From an uncultured Bacteroidales bacterium (GTDB lineage: Bacteria > Bacteroidota > Bacteroidia > Bacteroidales > UBA4417): DNA of 11,719 nt. The stretch covers positions 1-11,719 of the forward strand of contig CALCJE010000052.1 of the NCBI GenBank assembly GCA_937965665.1, read 5' to 3'. Position numbers and translations under genes: made by a program. This document shows, piece after piece, positions 6,708 to 11,719 of the stretch. Each line of letters begins with the position of its first letter. Position 1 is the stretch's first letter. Below the pieces are notes generated by a model. That model did not search any database. It was not told the origin of the DNA and saw nothing but the letters and a program-made list of their open reading frames with translations.

Positions 6708-8036
6708 ATGTCGTTCAGACTCAAAGACAGACTTCACGAGAAAATACTGGAATGGCGCCCGCGTACCGAAAAGCTGCTGAAGGAATATAGTAATGTAGTA
6801 ATTGACCAGGTTACCATCGGGCAGGTGATCGGGGGGATGCGTGGTATCAAAGTTCTGTTAACTGACATTTCGTATCTCGACCCAAACGAGGGCATCAGGT
6901 ACCGTGGGCTTACTTTGCCCGAAGTATTTGAAAAACTGCCCAAACCAAAAGGTGCGGAAATGCCGTATGTTGAAGGCTTGTTTTACCTGCTGCTTACCGG
7001 TGACATTCCAAACGAAGAGGAGTTGCAGGATGTTATTGATGAGTTTAACAAACGACGTATACTACCGCGTTATGTTTACGAAGTTATCGATGGTATGCCC
7101 TGCTGCAGCCACCCTATGGCTATTTTCTCAGCTGTAATTACAACCTTGCAGCGCGAATCTCTTTTTGCCAAGAAATATGCTACCGGTAAGCTGCATAAGC
7201 ACGATTACTGGGATTCGACCTATGAGGATGCCCTAAACCTGCTGGCTAAGATGCCTGAAATAGCAACTTACATCTATGCCAAATTATACCGCGACGGAAA
7301 GCGTATTCAGTCAAATCCTTATCTTGATTTTGGAGCAAATTTTGCACATATGATGGGCATCGGGAAACCTTACGACGATGTAAGCCGTATGCATTTTATC
7401 ATCCATGCCGATCACGAAGGAGGTAATGTAAGTGCACATACAGGTCACCTGGTATCCAGTTCATTATCGGATATTTACCTGAGTATTGCTGCCATGGTTA
7501 ATGGCCTTGCCGGACCGTTGCATGGCCTGGCTAACCAGGAAGTTCTCCGCTGGCTTCAGGGTGTGATGGAAAAAATGGAAGACAGGGTCCCAACGGAAGA
7601 GGAAATGAAGAAATTTGTCTGGGATACGCTTAAATCGGGACAGGTGATTCCGGGTTACGGGCATGCCGTTCTGCGTAAAACGGATCCGCGTTATACCTTG
7701 CAGCGCAATTTTTCACTTACACATCTCAAGGATGATCTCATGTTTAAATATACGGATATGCTTTACAAAGTTGTTCCGGATATTCTGCGTGAGCAGGGTA
7801 AGGCCAAAAATCCATGGCCTAATGTCGATGCCCAGTCGGGAGTTATTCAGTGGCACTATGGTGTGAAGGAATACGATTATTATACCGTGTTGTTTGGTAT
7901 TGGCCGAGCCATTGGTATTGCCGCTAATATCATTTGGGACAGAGCCCTGGGTTATCCCCTCGAACGCCCGAAATCAATAACTACGGCCATGCTCGAAGAC
8001 TTTGCTGCCGGCAAGGAAGTTATTATCGAGGATTAA
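6708..8036 (+). CDS. gltA: Citrate synthase, eukaryote/mitochondrial-like type
   Basis: The enzyme condenses oxaloacetate and acetyl-CoA to citrate. The 442-residue protein resembles pig heart mitochondrial citrate synthase far more than the hexameric GltA of enteric bacteria. Near-identical blocks include GGMRGIK (42-48), DHEGGNVSAHT (235-245), NGLAGPLHGLANQEVL (265-280), PGYGHAVLRKTDPRYT (315-330), AKNPWPNVDAQSGV (366-379) and PLERPKS (417-423). The catalytic triad is intact: H272, H319 and D374, matching pig H274, H320 and D375. There is no transit peptide, as expected in a bacterium. Eukaryote-like citrate synthases are established in Geobacteraceae, so this is a known but minority bacterial type. 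It follows icd by 81 bp and is closed by a strong hairpin terminator. The symbol gltA is used for function only. Confidence 0.95.
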   Translation: MSFRLKDRLHEKILEWRPRTEKLLKEYSNVVIDQVTIGQVIGGMRGIKVLLTDISYLDPNEGIRYRGLTLPEVFEKLPKPKGAEMPYVEGLFYLLLTGDIPNEEELQDVIDEFNKRRILPRYVYEVIDGMPCCSHPMAIFSAVITTLQRESLFAKKYATGKLHKHDYWDSTYEDALNLLAKMPEIATYIYAKLYRDGKRIQSNPYLDFGANFAHMMGIGKPYDDVSRMHFIIHADHEGGNVSAHTGHLVSSSLSDIYLSIAAMVNGLAGPLHGLANQEVLRWLQGVMEKMEDRVPTEEEMKKFVWDTLKSGQVIPGYGHAVLRKTDPRYTLQRNFSLTHLKDDLMFKYTDMLYKVVPDILREQGKAKNPWPNVDAQSGVIQWHYGVKEYDYYTVLFGIGRAIGIAANIIWDRALGYPLERPKSITTAMLEDFAAGKEVIIED

Positions 8037-8061
8037 GTTCTTGTTTAGATTGAATAATAAG

Positions 8062-8094
8062 CAAAAAAGCCATTCGTACAGGATGGCTTTTTTG
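8062..8094. terminator. Bidirectional intrinsic terminator between citrate synthase and acpH
   Basis: A 14 bp stem (8062-8075 with 8081-8094, one T-G wobble) encloses a 5 nt loop GTACA. The outer stem is six A-T pairs, giving a T-run (8088-8093) after the GC core on the plus strand and the same on the minus strand. It lies 25 nt after the citrate synthase stop and 16 nt after the acpH stop, so it can serve both convergent genes. Confidence 0.9.
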
Positions 8095-8110
8095 TTTTTA
8101 TCAGGTATGA

Positions 8111-8698
8111 TCAGGCGCTGATGTCAAAATTATTTGCTACGAACAGCTGTAAATCCGGGAAAAATTGCCTGAATTCACTTTCGAAATGTGGGTAACTTGC
8201 TTTCAGGTTTTTAACAGCCATTTCCATGTTCGATTCAAAGGTCGTGCGCCGCGACATCCCGTTAAAAGCCTGTTGCATCCCGTCGAAACTTGCATAGGAT
8301 AACAGCCAGTTTTGTTTTTCCATGTAATAAAGCAAACGGGCCGATCGCTCCGGAAGAACTGGTTTAAAAGTATTCAGGATATCGTACCTCAGGCGTGTAA
8401 ATGTTTCGAGGCTTGTATCTGAAAATTCCTCCCAGTAGGCCGAAAGGTAATGGTCGTAGTACATATCAACAATTACCCCTGCATACTTCCTGAAATCGCC
8501 CCGGAGCCTTTCAATGCTTTGTTTTACCACCGGGTGTTGGTCAGTATATGTATCGATAGCCCTGTGCATCGAAATTCCATCGCGGGTTTTGGGCGAAAAT
8601 TTCAATACATCGCTGCCTTTCACATGATCGGCAATAAAATTACCAAGAATCATTTCGGGGTCGGTGCCTGCTAAAAAAAGATGGGCCAGGTAGTTCAA
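8111..8698 (-). CDS. acpH: Acyl carrier protein phosphodiesterase-like protein (AcpH/DUF479)
   Basis: AcpH removes the 4'-phosphopantetheine group from holo-ACP in E. coli; its physiological need is unclear. The 195-residue protein begins MNYLAHLFLA and carries GNFIADHVKG (19-28), GISMHRAIDTYTDQHP (41-56) and VDMYYDHYLS (77-86), the conserved His/Asp-rich HD-like pattern of the family (H6, D24, H45, D49, D53, H55, D78, D82, H83). The start codon is TTG at 8698-8696: upstream in frame there is no ATG or GTG before a TGA at 8728-8726, and the family N terminus begins exactly here. It stands alone, convergent with citrate synthase across a shared terminator and divergent from iorA. The exact substrate in Bacteroidota is not established. 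Confidence 0.88.
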   Translation of the reverse strand: MNYLAHLFLAGTDPEMILGNFIADHVKGSDVLKFSPKTRDGISMHRAIDTYTDQHPVVKQSIERLRGDFRKYAGVIVDMYYDHYLSAYWEEFSDTSLETFTRLRYDILNTFKPVLPERSARLLYYMEKQNWLLSYASFDGMQQAFNGMSRRTTFESNMEMAVKNLKASYPHFESEFRQFFPDLQLFVANNFDISA

Positions 8699-8717
8699 AG
8701 TCTGATTTTTTATGGTG

Positions 8718-8725
8718 CAAATATA
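8718..8725 (-). promoter_or_regulatory. Candidate -7 box for acpH
   Basis: Minus-strand TATATTTG matches TAnnTTTG and ends 19 nt before the TTG start. A TTTG at 8755-8752 lies 26 nt upstream, longer than the usual 19-21 nt spacing, so the -33 element is uncertain. Confidence 0.4.
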
Positions 8726-8788
8726 TCAAACAGCCAGAATATAAAGGTGTTCAAAGCTCCCGGTAATTGACCGGATACGGTATTTTAA

Positions 8789-8811
8789 AATTTCAGTGAA
8801 TTACTGAAATT
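8789..8811. promoter_or_regulatory. Perfect palindrome upstream of iorA, candidate operator
   Basis: Arms AATTTCAGT (8789-8797) and ACTGAAATT (8803-8811) are perfectly complementary around a 5 nt centre GAATT. The element lies 14 nt upstream of the -33 element of the iorA promoter, where an activator or repressor dimer could bind. It has no T-run, does not follow a gene end, and the flanking genes are divergent, so a terminator role is unlikely. No regulator gene is in the window. Confidence 0.4.
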
Positions 8812-8825
8812 ATTTTCTGAAGTAC

Positions 8826-8856
8826 TTGTTATTCAGTGTCAATTCATGTACGTTTG
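8826..8856 (+). promoter_or_regulatory. Bacteroidota-type promoter of iorAB
   Basis: TTG at 8826-8828 and TACGTTTG at 8849-8856 are separated by 20 nt, a full match to the Bacteroidota pattern TTG-N19-21-TAnnTTTG. Transcription should begin a few bases after 8856, about 25-30 nt before the ATG at 8890. A GTG-started longer frame from 8836 would begin upstream of this start point, which argues for ATG 8890. Confidence 0.65.
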
Positions 8857-8889
8857 TGCCCTCAAAATTGTTGTAAAGAAATTCATTAT

Positions 8890-10515
8890 ATGGATCAGAA
8901 ATTAATGTTACTTGGCGATGAAGCCATTGCACAGGCTGCAATAGATGCTGGAATGTCAGGCATATACGCCTACCCGGGAACTCCTTCGACCGAAATTACA
9001 GAATATGTGATGCATTCGAAGGAAGCCAAATCCGGACAGATCAGGGCTGGTTGGTCAACCAACGAGAAAACAGCCATGGAATCAGCACTTGGAATGTCGT
9101 ACACAGGCAAACGTGCCATGGTGTGTATGAAACACGTGGGACTCAATGTGGCAGCAGATGCCTTTATCAATTCGGCAATTACTGGTGCCAATGGTGGGCT
9201 TATTGTGGTATCAGCCGATGATCCTTCGATGCATTCATCGCAAAATGAGCAGGACTCACGTGTACTTGGTAAATTTGCCCTTATGCCGGTACTCGAGCCT
9301 ACCAACCAGCAGAATGCGTACGATATGGTTCATTATGGATTTGAGATGTCGGAAAAACTAGGTGTGCCTGTATTAATGCGCATTACTACCCGGCTTGCTC
9401 ATTCAAGAGCAGGTGTTGTACGTAAGAAATCGCGTCAGCAAAATGAAATTAGGCTGCCTAAAAATCCAGGCCAATTTATACTGCTCCCTGCAATCGCCCG
9501 CAGGCAGTACAAGGAATTGCTTAAAAAACAGGAGGTTTTCGAATCCTGGTCGCTCAATTCCGGTTTCAATGTTTTCACCGATGGCGATAACAAAAGCCTG
9601 GGAATCATCACCACCGGAATTGCACACAATTACCTGCTCGAGAATTATCCTGACAGGCTTATTCCGTACCCTGTTCTCAAAATTGCCCAATATCCGGTGC
9701 CAAAGGACCTGGTTGAAAAGATTTACAATAGCTGCGATGCCATTTTAGTGCTCGAAGAAGGTTACCCGATACTGGAAGAATCACTCAGGGGATTATTAAA
9801 TCTCGGTAAAACAATCCATGGTCGTCTTGATGGTACTGTTCCCCGTGATGGTGAATTAAACCCGAATATTGTTGCCGTAGCGCTCGGGATGGAGGATACA
9901 CGCGGGAAAGACATCCCTTCGCTTGTTGTTTCGCGTCCGCCTTCACTTTGCAAAGGCTGCCCGCATATCTATTCGTATAATGCGCTTACCGAAGCACTCA
10001 GTAAATGGAGCAAAGGCAGGGTGTTCTCCGATATAGGTTGTTATACGCTGGGTGCCCTCGAACCATTCGATGCAATAAATACCTGTGTGGATATGGGTGC
10101 ATCCATAACCATGGCAAAAGGAGCTGCTGATGCAGGTCTTCTTCCTGCCGTTGCAGTAATTGGTGACAGTACTTTTGCCCATAGCGGAATTACCGGGCTT
10201 ATCGATTGCGTGAAAGATAAAAGCCAGGTTACGATCATGATTCTGGATAACGAAACTACCGGCATGACCGGGGGACAGGATTCTGCAGCTTTTGGTCGTA
10301 TCGAGGATATCTGTGTTGGTGTTGGTGTGAGTAAGGACCATATTTTTGTTCTTAACCCTTCGCCCAAATACCACCAGGAAAACCTGGCCATACTGAAACA
10401 GGAACTGGAGTACCAGGGGGTTTCGGTTATCATTCCCCGGCGAGAGTGCATACAAACAGCCCTGCGACATATTAAAGAAAACAAAAAAGCTGAGGCTGTT
10501 CCCAGCGCGAACTAG
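8890..10515 (+). CDS. iorA: Indolepyruvate:ferredoxin oxidoreductase, alpha subunit, without Fe-S domain
   Basis: With IorB this thiamine-diphosphate enzyme oxidatively decarboxylates aryl-2-oxoacids from aromatic amino acids to aryl-acetyl-CoA, passing electrons to ferredoxin. From ATG 8890 the protein is 541 residues starting MDQKLMLLGDEAIAQAA. Visible motifs are AYPGTPSTEI (27-36), the ThDP-activating glutamate in NEKTAMES (E59 in 58-65), RPPSLCKGCPH (349-359), and the ThDP/Mg site from GDS (425-427) to LDNETTGMTGG (452-462). Classical archaeal IorA is about 600-650 residues and ends in a domain binding two [4Fe-4S] clusters. Here the protein stops at residue 541 with a polar tail and no CxxCxxCxxxCP motif anywhere. 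Electrons must therefore leave by direct contact with an external carrier or by another subunit. An in-frame GTG at 8836 would add 18 residues but lies upstream of the promoter start. iorB follows after 56 bp. Confidence 0.93.
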   Translation: MDQKLMLLGDEAIAQAAIDAGMSGIYAYPGTPSTEITEYVMHSKEAKSGQIRAGWSTNEKTAMESALGMSYTGKRAMVCMKHVGLNVAADAFINSAITGANGGLIVVSADDPSMHSSQNEQDSRVLGKFALMPVLEPTNQQNAYDMVHYGFEMSEKLGVPVLMRITTRLAHSRAGVVRKKSRQQNEIRLPKNPGQFILLPAIARRQYKELLKKQEVFESWSLNSGFNVFTDGDNKSLGIITTGIAHNYLLENYPDRLIPYPVLKIAQYPVPKDLVEKIYNSCDAILVLEEGYPILEESLRGLLNLGKTIHGRLDGTVPRDGELNPNIVAVALGMEDTRGKDIPSLVVSRPPSLCKGCPHIYSYNALTEALSKWSKGRVFSDIGCYTLGALEPFDAINTCVDMGASITMAKGAADAGLLPAVAVIGDSTFAHSGITGLIDCVKDKSQVTIMILDNETTGMTGGQDSAAFGRIEDICVGVGVSKDHIFVLNPSPKYHQENLAILKQELEYQGVSVIIPRRECIQTALRHIKENKKAEAVPSAN

Positions 10516-10571
10516 GTCCGGGCGATTCAGAAATCAAATTATAACTCTTTACTACCCAAAACTAAAATTCT

Positions 10572-11156
10572 ATGAAACGCGATATCATTCTTGCAGGCGT
10601 CGGAGGGCAAGGCATACTTTCAATAGCCACAACCATTGGCGCTGCTGCACTGAATACCGGGTTGCACCTGAAACAGGCCGAGGTTCATGGCATGAGCCAG
10701 CGTGGTGGGGATGTATCCTCGAACCTCAGGATTGCAGATCACGAAATTGCCTCGGATCTTATTCCATATGGCAAGGCTGATCTTATTATTTCGGTTGAAC
10801 CGATGGAATCACTTCGCTACCTGCCCTTGCTATCACCCGGGGGCTGGCTGATTACCAATACCAAACCCTTCATCAATATTACCAATTACCCCAAAATGGA
10901 GGACCTGATGGCTGAAATAGAAAAATCAGGGAATCATATTGCTTTGGATGCTGACCAGATTGCCAAGGACCTGGGCTCTGCCCGTTCAGCGAATATGGTC
11001 ATTCTTGGAGCCGCCTCCCCATTCCTGGAAATAGAGTTCTCTGAACTTCAGGATGCCATCAGGCGCATATTTGGCCGGAAAGGTGATGAAATTGTAAAGC
11101 TAAACCTGGATGCGTTACAGGCCGGTCGCGATTATGCCACGGCACATAAAAGTTAA
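10572..11156 (+). CDS. iorB: Indolepyruvate:ferredoxin oxidoreductase, beta subunit
   Basis: This 194-residue protein is the small subunit matching the PFOR gamma-type domain, which helps bind CoA and completes the IorAB enzyme. The family signatures are GVGGQGILS (9-17) at the N terminus, EVHGMSQRGGDV (37-48) and the later NMVILGA (141-147). No cysteine cluster is present, so the IorAB pair as encoded here carries no visible Fe-S site. The length is normal for IorB. It follows iorA by 56 bp with no hairpin between, and is closed by an intrinsic terminator 24 bp after its stop. It could serve phenylpyruvate, 4-hydroxyphenylpyruvate or indolepyruvate; sequence alone does not tell which is preferred. 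Confidence 0.94.
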   Translation: MKRDIILAGVGGQGILSIATTIGAAALNTGLHLKQAEVHGMSQRGGDVSSNLRIADHEIASDLIPYGKADLIISVEPMESLRYLPLLSPGGWLITNTKPFINITNYPKMEDLMAEIEKSGNHIALDADQIAKDLGSARSANMVILGAASPFLEIEFSELQDAIRRIFGRKGDEIVKLNLDALQAGRDYATAHKS

Positions 11157-11180
11157 AACCTGAAGTAACAGCTATTCTTG

Positions 11181-11224
11181 CACCGGTGTAAAAGATCAAG
11201 GGATCATTTGCACCGGCGTTTTTT
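11181..11224 (+). terminator. Intrinsic terminator of iorAB
   Basis: An imperfect 17-position stem (11181-11197 with 11202-11218; two mismatches and one wobble) has a 4 nt loop AAGG and GC-rich base CCGGTG/CACCGG. A run of six T (11219-11224) follows directly. It lies 24 bp after the iorB stop. Confidence 0.85.
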
Positions 11225-11288
11225 ATGCAATGCCCTTAACAAGGAATTTTTTTTACCTACTTTTACAAAAAAATCGTCTGCTTCAACA

Positions 11289-11719
11289 ATGCACCTGAAT
11301 AAAAAGAAAATCCGACTGTTCATATCTATTGCAGTTCTCCTTGTCCTTTCACTGGCTGGCCTGGTAATTTTTAAAGACTTTATCTTCGAACCCATCGTTC
11401 ACCCGGTAGCCAAAATTGCGCAAACCATTGAATACGGTATTGTTACCGACTCCTTTAAAATTGATCGCGACGAAGTGAAATCCGGTGAAAACCTGGGTGG
11501 TATTTTTTCGCGCCTTGGAGTCGATCAACAGATTATTGATAAGCTTGGTACTTATACCAACGGGGTGTTCGATATCCGAAAACTCAGGAGTGGCAACACA
11601 TATACCGCCATGATGAGCAATGACGGAAAGAACAAGCTTAAATATTTTGTGTATTCAATAAATGATACCAGTTATGTGATTTTCGATTTCCGCGATTCGC
11701 TTCATGTACATAAGGACGC
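11289..11719 (+). CDS. N-terminal part of probable M23-family peptidoglycan peptidase, 3' end cut
   Basis: ATG at 11289 opens a frame that runs to the window edge for 143 full codons. It starts with a basic stretch MHLNKKKIRL and one hydrophobic segment (about residues 10-28), suggesting a signal anchor with the rest outside the cytoplasm. Residues about 48-143 (EYGIVTDSFKI, GENLGGIFSRLGVDQQIIDKL, FDIRKLRSGNTYT, FVYSINDTSYVIFDF) match, from memory, the N-terminal region of Bacteroidota M23 metallopeptidases that precedes the LytM-type domain. If so, it would cut peptidoglycan crosslinks in the periplasm. The catalytic HxxxD and HxH motifs would lie beyond the window, so the enzymatic call is an inference. 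It follows the iorAB terminator and is probably its own unit; TACTTTTA at about 11254-11261 is a weak -7 candidate. Confidence 0.7.
   Translation, partial: MHLNKKKIRLFISIAVLLVLSLAGLVIFKDFIFEPIVHPVAKIAQTIEYGIVTDSFKIDRDEVKSGENLGGIFSRLGVDQQIIDKLGTYTNGVFDIRKLRSGNTYTAMMSNDGKNKLKYFVYSINDTSYVIFDFRDSLHVHKD

Noticed and set aside
8836..8889. GTG-started 18-codon extension of iorA
   Set aside because: It begins upstream of the -7 box at 8849-8856 and adds residues not typical for IorA; ATG 8890 gives the usual N terminus.
9943..10484. Two overlapping open frames of 147-175 codons on the minus strand inside iorA
   Set aside because: They are antisense to the ThDP-binding part of iorA, show no motif, and have no promoter-like sequence noticed in front.
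1..11719. Mobile element, phage, defence system, CRISPR array, tRNA or rRNA
   Set aside because: No transposase, integrase, terminal repeats, spaced repeats or RNA gene patterns were seen. All genes belong to core or common families, so I do not claim a novel multi-gene system.

Overview
The window reads as chromosomal DNA of a Bacteroidota bacterium, most likely an environmental Bacteroidales-like lineage. Three things suggest this. The protein sequences have the flavour of that phylum (DprA, RsgA, PrsW-like, DCC protein, M23 peptidase with a long N-terminal region). Start codons are not preceded by convincing Shine-Dalgarno sequences. Several genes have a TAnnTTTG-type -7 box close upstream, which is the Bacteroidota housekeeping promoter signature. 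No mobile element, CRISPR array, rRNA or tRNA was seen, and the region looks like ordinary core genome.

Layout. Positions 1-1060 (minus) hold a MurG/GT28-like glycosyltransferase that runs off the left edge. It is divergent from dprA (1153-2250, plus), whose 3' end overlaps by 9 bp the end of a minus-strand, multi-pass, PrsW-like membrane protein (2242-2910) that has lost nearly all expected catalytic residues. After a 270 bp non-coding gap come rsgA (GTG start at 3181) and dtd, both translation-related and probably co-transcribed. A convergent DCC/DUF393 thiol-redox-like protein follows (4743-5165, minus). Next is a pair of central-metabolism genes, an E. coli-type NADP isocitrate dehydrogenase (5361-6626) and a citrate synthase of the eukaryote/mitochondrial-like type (6708-8036). 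A strong bidirectional terminator separates them from an acpH-like gene on the minus strand, which starts with TTG. A well-formed promoter and a perfect 9+9 bp palindrome precede iorA-iorB (8890-11156), encoding an indolepyruvate:ferredoxin oxidoreductase whose alpha subunit lacks the usual C-terminal iron-sulfur domain. An intrinsic terminator closes that operon. The first 143 codons of a membrane-anchored protein resembling Bacteroidota M23 peptidases run off the right edge.

How the genes work together. Icd and citrate synthase supply two of the steps from oxaloacetate to 2-oxoglutarate with NADPH formation; aconitase is not here. IorAB links aryl-2-oxoacids from aromatic amino acids to acyl-CoA and reduced ferredoxin. 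RsgA and Dtd both serve ribosome assembly and translation quality. No multi-gene novel system is visible. The points most worth a second look are the apparent PrsW pseudoprotease, the mitochondrial-like citrate synthase, the cluster-less IorA and the palindrome in front of iorA.
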